From Asterionellopsis glacialis (taxonomy: Eukaryota; Bacillariophyta; Plagiogrammaphyceae; Rhaphoneidales; Asterionellopsidaceae): a stretch of 36,291 nucleotides of DNA. The translations under genes and the position numbers were made by a program. The notes beneath the pieces are model-generated. The model made no database searches. It saw only the letters and a program-made list of their open reading frames with translations, and was not told the DNA's origin. The stretch is taken from contig WKLE02002128.1 of assembly GCA_014885115.2 (NCBI GenBank), positions 23,733-60,023 on the forward strand, given 5' to 3'. Every line of letters starts with the position of its first letter. Within the stretch, counting starts at the first letter, position 1. Shown one piece after another: positions 1-9,767 of this stretch.

Positions 1-35
1 TTTGAACAAAGGTTTCTACAATCTGTTATTACTTT

Positions 36-874
36 TCAGTCAACATGTGCATGGAGTTTATCGTAGCTTATTTCATCTTTCCCCGTTGCTGGATTTCCTT
101 TCATCGTGTTTTCAAGAAGCTCAACAACATGTTCGTGCTTGCGATCAACAACTTTCTGAGCGCACGAAAGAGGAGTATTTCCCTTCAGCGTTTTCATTGT
201 CAAAGAGGCAGGAAATGCATCTATCAGCAATCGAATTACACCATCGTCGTCGCCAAAGCGGCACGCAACATGCTAAAAAGAAATAGCCAACAATTTGAGA
301 ATATGAGGCGACAAAAAAGATACCAGAACATAGAATCAGCGCGGAAATTACTTACCAATGGAAGCCATCCATTTTTATCGGAGCAAGCAGCAGATCCCCC
401 AAACGCTTTCAGAAGCGCAGCAACAATTTCTTCACTGGCCCCATGAGAACAAGCGTAATGGATAGGTAATCGTCCCAAAGTATCTTTGATACGAGCTGCG
501 TCTGAATAAAGATCTAAAAGAGTTTGTATAATCTCCAGTGTTGCTCCGGTTTGACATGCAATATGAAGTGGTGATCGTTTGAAGGTTGTTTCACAGGCCG
601 AGATACTTTCTGGGTATGCGTCGTAAAGTGATTCAATCATTTCTTTTGTTGGGCGGAGAGCGCATGCTTGGTGTATCGGAAGGACGTTGGAAGCATGCTC
701 TCCGTCAAAGAAACCCTCTTGGTGTACCCATTGCTTTACTTCGCCGGGACTCTCCCTGATCTCCATCTCAGCCAATTTCCAATCTTCTCTCAAAATCAGA
801 TCCATCAACGAAAAGGAAGAGAGTCCGGATGGCTCGGACCTCGACATCCCTTGAAAAAATGAACTAAATCCCAT
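36..874 (-). CDS. Ankyrin-repeat protein, 2 exons, 251 aa
   Basis: Exon 1 is 874-356 and exon 2 is 272-36, with an 83-bp phase-0 intron (355-273, GTAAG donor, TTTTTAG acceptor). Splicing joins NGWLPL to HVACRFGDD and rebuilds a perfect ankyrin unit, which confirms the intron. Five ankyrin-like units follow one another from about residue 63: LPIHQACA, SPLHIACQTG, LPIHYACSHG, LPLHVACRFG and a final NTPLSCAQ. The first 60 residues are polar with no signal peptide. The repeats carry the YPES/FPAS endings common in diatom ankyrin families. Ankyrin repeats are protein-binding scaffolds, so the partner and process are unknown. Translation ends in a TAG-type stop near the left window edge, so the gene appears complete. 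Confidence 0.85.
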
Positions 875-1235
875 GACTTGCTGCAGTATTAAACGAACGT
901 AAAAGATGTTAAAAAAGGTATGACTAAAGGTTTGGCAGGTTTGCTTTTTGCTTTCACCCGTGGCTATCGAAGACGTAAAGAGCTCACCATTTTTTGTTCT
1001 GCCTCTATAGAATTCCAGTGTAGTATAAAAATATTAGATGCTATTTATTGATCGTGTCGTAGTCGAATTGTGTGTGATGGCACACAGCAATCAGCAGCTC
1101 CTTTGTTCATCCCTTGTCACCTTGTGTGAGACTGAACCCGGTAGGGTTCGGTTTCGATCAGTCAGTAGGCTACCGGTAAGAAAGCAACATCCAGAAGCCC
1201 TCAATAAACAAGACTGACAAGAAGTGACAATACAT

Positions 1236-1325
1236 TGCCTTGGTACAGTACTGTACAAACCGGTACCTGGGTACCGGTAGGATCTACGACCTACAAGTAC
1301 CTGTATGTGGTACTGTACATCATGA
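1236..1325. repeat. GTAC/GGTACC-rich palindromic block
   Basis: Repeated GGTAC, GTACC and CCGGTA words alternate on both strands, for example CCGGTACCTGGGTACCGG around 1259-1277. The same vocabulary reappears near 23541, 27196-27480, 31865-31960 and 32050-32345. It is non-coding and of unknown origin. Confidence 0.6.
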
Positions 1326-1587
1326 TATCGTGGGGTTGAAGAGCACCAGAGGTACCACAACAAAATCAACATCTACGTTTGATATATTATCTAACTGTGT
1401 ACGTGCTACAATACTTACTAACCCGTGATGTATTATAGGACTACTACTAGTAGTGTACAGATAGCTTATTATTATGTCATCGGGGTTCGCGTTTTGATAG
1501 CTTGGGATTAGAGTTAAAGTAACCAATTTAACTCCACCTCAAACAATCCAAAAGATGTCATGGAGACTTTTGACGGGCGCATAGACT

Positions 1588-1680
1588 CTAGACTATTCAA
1601 AAGTAGGACCAAGGACCTCTCTCTAGAGGCCCTCTAGCGTAAGCACTGGTCCTCTATGTTTCTAGAGAGATATCTAGTCT
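1588..1680. repeat. CTAG/TCTAGAG-rich block with inverted repeats
   Basis: Dense CTAGA and CTCTAG words. The segment 1623-1637 is a 7-bp inverted repeat around a single C (CTAGAGG, C, CCTCTAG). Related words recur at about 25258-25310 and 34165-34240, and singly at 17618 and 20322. Confidence 0.5.
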
Positions 1681-1757
1681 GGTGCATCAGCATTCGTTGG
1701 TATTTTTTAGAATCATTTCTAGAGTAGTTAAATTATTGAAAAAGCAAGCTAGATTAT

Positions 1758-3337
1758 TTATTCTTCAATGTTGCGACCAACAAACTCGTCCTTGGGAGCG
1801 CCGCACTCGGGGCACTTGAAGTCATCCCCGAAAAACTTAAAGTCTCTTCCCTTTGCTACAAAGAGTGTGTATCCACAATTCCCACATTCATAAACGCCAT
1901 CAGAGGTACCAGCTGGACCACCCTCGCTATCATCCTCATCGTCATCAGCCTCGGCTTCTTCTGGGTTTACTAATTCTCCTTCGGCGTCAATAGCTCTACC
2001 CTTCTTATCATATTTGGTAGTTTGACCCTTGTACATGGTTTCACGATCTGTGACAAATCCCTCGCCCTTTTCTTGTTCAAAAATTGCTGTGGCGGTTTCT
2101 TTATCAAGTCCAAGAACTTCCCATCCAATGGTTAGCTTATCTTGAGACTTGCCTGCCGCTTGGACAGCATGCCTGTAGGCTGCTTCACCCATGGCCTTTT
2201 GTGATGCTTCAACAAAGGCATCAGCTGTTTCTTCATCCTTGTAAGTGTCCTTGATCATATCCTTGATTGGGGTGAGGGCGGCCTTGCCTTCAGGTGACTT
2301 CAGAATGTGAGAACCAAAGAATAGAAGTTTACCAGCGGAAGAGATACGTTCGGCACCAAGCTTTTTGCACAAGGAAACCAAAATTTGTGCAGCTTTTTCT
2401 TCTGATAATTTGTACAAGGTAAAGACATAGGAAAGGGAACTGTAGAAAAGAATAGAGGAAAATGCAGTATGTTAGAAACAAAATCCAACAAGATATATAA
2501 CTGCGAAGGCAGTAGCACACATAGGAGCTGTATAAAGCCCTGCATGGTTAGGTTTTCCAACAAAACATACCTAATACTCTGTGGTGAAACAACCTTCTTT
2601 TTGGCATAGATTTCAAGGTAACGCTTCAGCATGGTTTCTTTTTTGCTGGGTCCCAAAAAGACCAACTTTTTCTTGTAATCGCTAGTGCACATTTTCATTT
2701 CTTCAAAGTCACCATCATGGTAAATCATTTCAGTGGCATAGTTGTCAAGAATTTCATCACTGGATTCATTGAACTTGTCAGCAAAACGATTGAATCCCCA
2801 ACGTGCAGCGGCAAAGGTAGCAATGGAGGGAATAATGAAGGCAATCGTAATATCAGTCATGGACATGTCCTTGACAAAATCTAACTTTCCTGCCTTTTTG
2901 GCTTCCACGGCTTGTATTTTTTGTTGAAGTGTATCAACTTGGGCATATGGATCATATTCAGTTGTGGTTGTCGTTTCAGCGCCTAATTCTTCTCCTTCAC
3001 CAACTAGAGCTTCGGCGGTAACTTCCTCTGTCATTTCAGGCGCTGCTACAGCTGATACTAATTCTACCTTGTATAAATCATTATTATTCATTTCTTCTTG
3101 TTGCCTTTGAACACTCACAACACGACTTTGTTTTGTCATGGCATTTTGTGCCTCTGCAAATTGAGAGCCTTCACCTAACAAATGATCGAATTCATGCAAA
3201 TTATTATTATTATTACTTTGTGCCATGGTACGGGTAACAAGTGATGAAGAGGTGCGTGGCACAAAGGTAGGGCCTGTAAAGGCATCTACATTGTTACATG
3301 CCAACAATACCGTAAGAGTTGCAGCTGAAACTTTCAT
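1758..3337 (-). CDS. Plastid-targeted membrane protein with C-terminal rubredoxin domain, 482 aa
   Basis: Exon 1 is 3337-2571 and exon 2 is 2439-1758; the 131-bp intron (2570-2440) has a GTATG donor and CTACAG acceptor, and the frame is kept across AG|T. The start at 3337 gives a hydrophobic signal peptide ending VDA-F20, the Ala-Phe junction typical of diatom bipartite plastid presequences; the upstream in-frame ATG at 3361 would spoil it. A single hydrophobic segment spans about residues 162-178. The C-terminus is a rubredoxin fold: C441-x2-C444 and C465-x2-C468, with CGY and CPECGAPK, which should bind one Fe (Fe(SCys)4). The domain is preceded by a long acidic linker. Rubredoxin membrane proteins in plastids are linked to photosystem II assembly, but here that is inference. 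The middle region (about 180-400) was not recognised. Confidence 0.85.
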
Positions 3338-4494
3338 TGTGAAAATAATATAGACTGACAATGTGTGAAAACCAACAAGTTTACTTCTGGGTCAAGTTTG
3401 CTTCTGGGTGTGGACCTTTTTTTTTACCACGACGTGATGATTGATTGAATGCGTCGTATTGAAGTTGATGGGGGCAAAAAAATCGTTTTTGCCAAAGAAC
3501 CTTGCCTGTTGAAAATGCTTCCACGAGGCACACTCCAAGCACTACAAAAAAATACTTTACACGAAACACCCATCAAGAAGACATGTCAAGAAAGGCAGGG
3601 CAACAACCATCACAAAACAACACGGTTCCGATTTTTTCCTGATTTTTCGAGTGTCGGTTGTCTGTGCGTTTTTGCGATCTTTGAACACGCACCCCAACTT
3701 CACGCATAATACGCGCAACCGATGGAGAGACTGACATCAGTCACCCAAAGCACACCAAAGTAGCTATGATTCTGGGGAAAGAAGCACTTCCAGGTGTTTG
3801 TCACTTCTTTTCTCAATCTATCAAGAAGCACACATTTTCTTTAGTAAGTGGTATCTCGAGGACGGCCGATGGATGGAGAGATCGATGATTTCCGGGTCCT
3901 CCAATCTCGTTAAACTAAAAAACTCGCAACCGAATTCGCAATGCTGTCTTTGTTTCGAATTACCAGATTTTTTCAAATACTGGATGTACATTGTTTTTTC
4001 TGTCCTCCCTTCCGATACCAATGAAATACACCATCCAATCAAAAGACAGAAAATAAAAAGGGTTGACCATTTTGTACGAAAACGGTTTGTCCCGTGTAAA
4101 GCACGCGCAGGGATCACTACGTACAGGCAGGGAGAGAGGGCCCTCCGCTGTCTCTATCTCTATCCATCTGCCCTCTCTGGTACTGCTTGCGCTGGTCTAC
4201 GAGCCTCCATGGCTAGCAAATAGTCTGTGTAGAACAACCGCAGTAGCAACACCAAAAAGAAGAGGGCCAGCATCACAGAGGACAAAGAAGACAGAGATTG
4301 TAGTGCTGCACTTTGGGGGCTAGACAAAGTGATCAATAGCGGCGTTAAGAAACATAGAGTCCCAAGATTAAAATTGGATTGGCTTGTGTGATTACTGTTA
4401 TTTACTTCTACTGTCCCACGATCGATTTCTGAATGACGAGAGATAGAACAAAACAACTGAACGAGAGAAGACAGATAGAAAATCTCTGGAAACC
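3338..4494. other. Divergent intergenic region (bidirectional promoter space)
   Basis: It lies between the divergent starts of the rubredoxin gene (-) and the BRE1-like gene (+). Open frames on both strands (for example 4160-4507 on minus) are low-complexity and match nothing I recognise. No clear TATA box or repeat was seen. Confidence 0.6.
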
Positions 4495-7400
4495 ATGAAA
4501 CGAGCACTCGCTGAACGAGCGAAACAGAGTGGGCATCCTACTGGACTTGCTCCATCACACCATCCTCCTCCTATTCAGCCGTCCTTGACCCCTAGTTCTT
4601 CGGCGTCTCCTGCAGCACCAGCAGTAACATCATCGTTGGGGTCGATGAACATACCGAATTCTGTAAAGTCATCACTCCTACAATCCTCTTCTTCTACTTC
4701 TACAACAACACCTGCACTGCCGTCCTCTTCCGCCTCATCAAAAGCCATACCAAAAATACCTAGAGTTAAATTACAGTCATCATCGTTACAATCTGATATC
4801 CCTCGTGTGAAGGTACCAAAGGTGACATCGTCAAGTTCCTTTACGGAAACAACGAAATCGCCACGGCCAAAACCAAAACCCACAACTACTGAAAGTCAAA
4901 ATAAAACAACCAGTGGTACGACTAGCGGTAATACGACACCACGGCCAAGTAGTAGTGGGAGTGGGAACAGTACTAGTAAAAAGAGACAACGGACATCGGC
5001 TACACCCGCAGCGTTGATAGAAAAGGATTCCTCAGGGAATGGTGGTGGACCTGAAGATAATATTGATGAATCAAGTGCATTTTATTTGAAACATCAAAAT
5101 CGAGCCTTGGCATCCGAACTGAAACAGATGAAACACCATACATCATGTTTGGAACGTGAAAGAGATGAACGCCGTGCTCAAACACAACAGGCCGTCGGAC
5201 TCATTACACAATTAGAAGCTGCATGGACATCCATGGAAACATTGTTGAAACAGCAACTACCAACAAGAACAAATAATATTACCGGGAATTATGGGGATAC
5301 TACTACAAATAATAATAGCAATAATATAGATTCCCCGTCTACCGGGAATGGGGAAAGTGTGGAACTCTTGGGAGCACTGCTGGAACTCTTGGAAACCACT
5401 CTATATTCACAAACAACACCGGAGTCCATGGACGTTGATGGAAATGACGAATCATCATCATCAGAGAAACTCACAACACGATCTCTTGAAGCTGTATCAA
5501 CTCGTGCTAGAGGGCTACAAGAGTGCATTTTAAACGCATTAAAGTCAAATGGCTCAACAACAGCATCATCATCAAACTCTGAAGCTCTACAAAAGACAGC
5601 TGAACTTGCATCACAAATTTCAACTCTTCAGTCTCAATGCAAAACATTGCAAAAGCAGATTATAGAATTAGCCAAGGCGCGAGATGACGCAACCGCGTCT
5701 GATCGTCGTGTAAGGCGAGGCTTATATAGATTAGCATCGAAACGAATGAAATTGGAAGAAGTTTTGAAAGCAGTTGAAGATGACAACAAGGATGGTAGTA
5801 ATGCCGCTTGGATAGCATTAGAAGAAGCTGCTGCGGCTGCCGCACCAATTATTAAATCATCGGGCCAAGAAGAAGCATCGGGGGTTGCTGTAAAAAAGGA
5901 AGGAGAACAAGATGATAATAAAGACAAAGTGGACAGTGTTCAGTTAGCAGCACTTAAAAAGCAACTGCAAGACTTGGAGGAAGTAGCTCAGAGTCGAGAA
6001 AAACAAATTGATGAGGTGAGACATGTCTGAAGGAACTGTTGTGTCAAGATCATTTTTTGCCCGAATTTTTCTAACAAAGTTTTTTTTTCCTTTCTGGGTT
6101 TGGAATATAATTAATTACTTGCTACCCTTTCTGCAGTTGATCAAAGAGCGTGAATCGCATCAGAAACGAATCAATGAATTATCTCTTCCAACTACAGAAA
6201 GCAAAAGTGACATTTCAGAAAATGATATCTTAAAATCATCCTTGTACACCGAAACTTCCACTAAGCTTGCCACAGCCGAACGTCAATTGGAAGAGTTGCG
6301 AGAACGAATGAAAGAGATAAAGAAAAATTGGGCAATTCAAAAAGGGGATTCGGAATTGGCAAGAAAGTCGTTACAGGAACTCATGGTAAAGCATAAGAAG
6401 CGCTGGACCGAACTCACTGGTCAAGAAGAGGAGAGCGAAAACGATAGCGGCGACGGAAATCAAAAGGGAAGTAATGGAAAAGATAGTGTTTCGTCTTCGT
6501 CCAAGAAGGATGAAGTTGCACAAGCAAAGCGTGTTGTGGAATTGGAGCACAAACTCAAACAAGCCCTTGAAAACGTTCGACAAGCTGAAAGCACAAGAGT
6601 GTCACTAGCAGAAGCTATGAGAATGAATGAACAGCATCAAACGAAACTTGAAGAATTAAAGTCAAAGAATGCAGCTCTTGTTGCAACCAAATCAGCGGCT
6701 CGAGCATCAGCAGGAGTATCAGCCGAGATTGCTTCAACGCCAGTCGGAGGTGGAATCTCTTCTGCTTCTTCGACACCGTCTTCGTCTTTATCCAAAGGTA
6801 AATTTGTTTCCATGGGTGACAAGGAGATTGACAGGATGTTTCGAAAAGTTCGAAAGGAATTGTCTGCTGCCGTTCTTAGTAAAGAAGGAGCAAAAGCCAA
6901 GCAAGATGTAAGTGATGATTTTTTGTGCATCCTCAAAGCCATGGTCCATTCGTTGTTGAAGCCCAGTCAGGTATCGAAGGAATCAAAGAGAAGTTTACTA
7001 ATTCTGGTCGTTCGTTTTTATTACCGTATTGTTCGATTACAGAGAGCCGAGAAAGAAAGAGATGCGCTTATTAAAACAAATGCAAGGCTATTGAAACAAA
7101 GCACAGAAAAGGACGATATGAATGCTAAATCTTTGTCTACAATTTTACATCTGAAACATTTGACTGAAAAGCTAGAACAGGAAAAGGAGATAATGGAACA
7201 AACGAAAAAGAGTTCAACACAACTTGCACTCGCTGCTCGACTTGCCACCAATGCTAAAGAAAGAGTGCACGAAGAGGCACTGAAGCAAACAAAAGTAAGT
7301 AGTTCTGAAAAATGGTGCACAATTTCGTTTGCTTCAAAATATAGTTGCTAACTTGCACGTTCGGGTAATCTTTGATGTTTTGCGTAGGCAATGGAAGAGC

Positions 7401-7897
7401 AACTAGCTAAAAAGGAAGAGGAATGCGACGAACTGCGACAAGAAAAGGAAAAGGCAGATGGAAAGCTTGTTCAATTAAAAGCAGAAATGGCAGAATTTGA
7501 AAAGGATGTCACGGCTTCCAAAAAACGATGCGAAGAGTTGACTGAGGAATCCACCAAAGCTGAAGAAGATAAAAGGCGTTTGTTGGAATCACTTGCAGTT
7601 GCACAACGAGATGCGAATGAATCGAAAACAAAGTTTGCCAACATGTCCAGCAAATCGGGAGGTGATTCGAAAAGCTCAGGATTTACAGCTGATCAACTTG
7701 CCACGCAAGTGTCTGTTCTAAAGAGTCGCCTCGCATGTCCTGTGTGTAATCATCGGGACAAGAAATGCATTTTGTTGCGATGTCGACACATGTTTTGCAA
7801 ACATTGCGTAGAAGAGAATATTAGGAATCGAAGTAGGAAGTGCCCTGCTTGTGGTCAGCGGTTCGACAATAAAGATGTGGCAGATGTTTGGCTGTAA
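4495..7897 (+). CDS. BRE1: BRE1-like RING E3 ubiquitin ligase (histone H2B type), 1017 aa
   Basis: Four exons: 4495-6015, 6137-6907, 7043-7294 and 7388-7897. All introns are phase 0 (121, 135 and 93 bp) with GTGAG/GTAAG donors and CAG/TAG acceptors. The N-terminal 190 residues are Ser/Thr/Pro-rich and probably disordered. Long heptad-like coiled coil then runs almost to the C-terminus. The last 53 residues form a C3HC4 RING: C965, C968, C980, H982, C985, C988, C1000, C1003, ending in DNKDVADVWL, closely matching the terminal RING of Bre1/RNF20/RNF40. Those ligases monoubiquitinate histone H2B with Rad6 in the nucleus during transcription. Length is in the family range. The second intron has no in-frame stop and a length divisible by three, so retention would add 45 residues. 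The assignment rests on coiled coil plus terminal RING architecture. Confidence 0.88.
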
Positions 7898-8053
7898 ACG
7901 GGCTGTCTTTCACATACGCACTCTATCTCTTTAAATTTTTAAATAGTGTTCTAAAGATTATTCTCTGATTCACACTCACATATAACAACGATTTTAATCA
8001 CAATTTAACTGAAATGAAATGGTGGGATGTCAAGACCTATAATTTCCATATAT
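7898..8053. other. Short convergent spacer
   Basis: AT-rich 156-bp gap between the 3' ends of the BRE1-like gene and the cysteine synthase. It must hold both polyadenylation regions; no specific signal was identified. Confidence 0.5.
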
Positions 8054-9199
8054 TTACTCATCCTCTGCACGGGCCCTGTTAAGTGCTTCCGAGACAGAAT
8101 CCGGTAAAGTCGTCTCAAACCACTCAGGTTCCGGGAGACCTTTCTCGCGAAGGAACTCGCGATTGAACATTTTGCCTTGGTAGCGTGAAGCCGAATCACA
8201 AAGAATGGTCACCAAAGTATGGCCGGGTCCTAGTTCTTTGGCGAGGCGCTCTGCTCCAGCAACGTTGATACCGGACGACATGCCCAAAGCAAGACCTTCC
8301 TTTTTGAGGAGTTCAAAACATGAATTCATGGCAGCTGTATCATCAATCTCATAATTATAGTCTGGAGTGAAGCCCTCTAGGTTTGCTGTGATGCGGCCCT
8401 GTCCGATACCCTCCGTGATGGAGCCCCCTTCGGATTTGAGTTCGCCCTCCTTGAAATACCTATGAAGGTTAGCTCCACATGGGTCTGTTAAACCAATCTT
8501 GACCTTCGGGTGGTGTTCACGGAAATACATGGCACATCCTGCCAAAGTCCCTCCAGTTCCTACGGCACAAGAAAAGGCATCCAAGTCAGGTACTTGAGAG
8601 ATGATTTCGGGTGCCGTCGTTTCAATGTGAGCCCTTCTGTTGTCAACATTGTCAAATTGATTAGCCCAAACTCCGCCAGGAATCTCATCTGCAAGCCTTC
8701 CTGAAATCTTAATGTAGTTGTTAGGGTTTTTGTAGGGCTTGGCATCCACTTCAACTAGAACTGCACCAGCTTGGCGGAGTGTATCCTTCTTTTCTTGAGC
8801 TTGTGTGCGAGGGATCACAATAACACTATTGTATCCCTTGGAATTAGCAACGTAGGTCAACCCAATACCCGTGTTTCCGGCGGTTCCTTCTACAATCGTT
8901 CCACCAGGCTGAATTTTGCCATCTCGTTCCAATCCTTCGATCAAAGACTTGGCAGCACGATCTTTCACGGACCCACCAGGGTTAAGAAATTCAGCTTTGC
9001 CATAAATCTTACAGCCTGTGCGTTCGGACGGTCCTTTAAGCAAAATTAGAGGCGTATTGCCAATCGCATCGACAAAATTGTCGTAGACAGCCGGTGTGAA
9101 TGATTTCGCCATACTTTCTATTGATGTCTTCGTTCGTCGTTGTTGGAAGAAAATTGTATGGTGCCAATGATTCGCAAGTGCAACTCGAAAGAAAGACAT
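8054..9199 (-). CDS. Cysteine synthase family PLP enzyme, 381 aa
   Basis: Single exon. Fold-type II PLP enzyme of the O-acetylserine sulfhydrylase/CBS family. Visible motifs are AIGNTPLILL, PGGSVKDRAA with the Schiff-base lysine K79, EGTAGNTGIGL (substrate loop, residues 104-114), the phosphate-binding loop VGTGGTLAG and a CDSASRYQ motif near the end. Loop EGTAGNTG instead of the bacterial EPTSGNTG is a feature I associate with the fungal/mitochondrial Mcy1-like branch. The first 29 residues are basic and hydroxylated without acids until E28 and resemble a mitochondrial presequence; M30 (MAKSFTP) could be a cytosolic second start. The likely reaction is cysteine formation from O-acetylserine and sulfide, although related members use other substrates. 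It shares the divergent region 9200-9767 with Hsp110. Confidence 0.9.
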   Translation of the reverse strand: MSFFRVALANHWHHTIFFQQRRTKTSIESMAKSFTPAVYDNFVDAIGNTPLILLKGPSERTGCKIYGKAEFLNPGGSVKDRAAKSLIEGLERDGKIQPGGTIVEGTAGNTGIGLTYVANSKGYNSVIVIPRTQAQEKKDTLRQAGAVLVEVDAKPYKNPNNYIKISGRLADEIPGGVWANQFDNVDNRRAHIETTAPEIISQVPDLDAFSCAVGTGGTLAGCAMYFREHHPKVKIGLTDPCGANLHRYFKEGELKSEGGSITEGIGQGRITANLEGFTPDYNYEIDDTAAMNSCFELLKKEGLALGMSSGINVAGAERLAKELGPGHTLVTILCDSASRYQGKMFNREFLREKGLPEPEWFETTLPDSVSEALNRARAEDE

Positions 9200-9767
9200 G
9201 AGCGATCTTTCGGAGAAATATGGTGAAAATCTTGTGGTTTGACAGTAGGGACATCACCAAAAGAACGAAAGGCCTTCCTCAAAGTGTTTTGAAAAGATAT
9301 CGGAATTATTTTCCCCCCAATAAAGCCTTCCGGATACACCCCTTGCGCTCTCACTTCAATATTAGGGTTAAAGACAAAATGTCTTACATTCGCCACTCCC
9401 AAGAAGAAGATGAATGTGCTCACTCGCACATAATCTGACTCCTGCTCTAGGATTGACTCAATGGACTCACGAAATTTTCTACGGCTCTGAGAGTTTCGAT
9501 TGAGAGGTGGAAAGAACTCCAAAGAAGTGCTTGGTGTTTGCCTGACGTTGACGTATTACGTAGAATTTGTACTGAAGAAGACTTATTTGCGTACGAAGCA
9601 AGACAACCTGGTAGTGCGAAGGCGTGGTGGAAAAAATATTTGGAAACCCGAGACTCCTCCCAGTCACGTAGCGTAGGACTACCGGATACATTCACAAGGG
9701 CGAAAAAAAACCACCATCCAACTCGAAAAGTACACGGCGACAAATACAAAAAAAGCACGAAACAACT
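9200..9767. other. Divergent promoter region and Hsp110 5' leader
   Basis: It separates cysteine synthase (-) from Hsp110 (+). An ATG-less open frame on plus runs from 9457 to 9771 and its stop overlaps the Hsp110 ATG (ATGA at 9768-9771). Candidate heat-shock elements were looked for, but no convincing array of GAA/TTC blocks was found. Confidence 0.5.

Larger units (their letters stand above)
875..1757. other. Intergenic region with palindromic repeat blocks
   Basis: No supported gene. It lies 5' of the ankyrin gene and 3' of the rubredoxin gene. It contains a short hairpin at 1131-1152 (stem GAACCC/GGGTTC, loop GGTA, extendable to 9 pairs with one wobble), a GTAC-rich block near 1236-1325 and a CTAG-rich block near 1588-1680. 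Small open frames here look random. Confidence 0.6.

Noticed and set aside
4160..4507. Minus-strand 115-codon frame with hydrophobic stretches upstream of BRE1
   Set aside because: No ordered signal peptide or known motif, overlaps the BRE1 start, and composition follows simple-sequence DNA.
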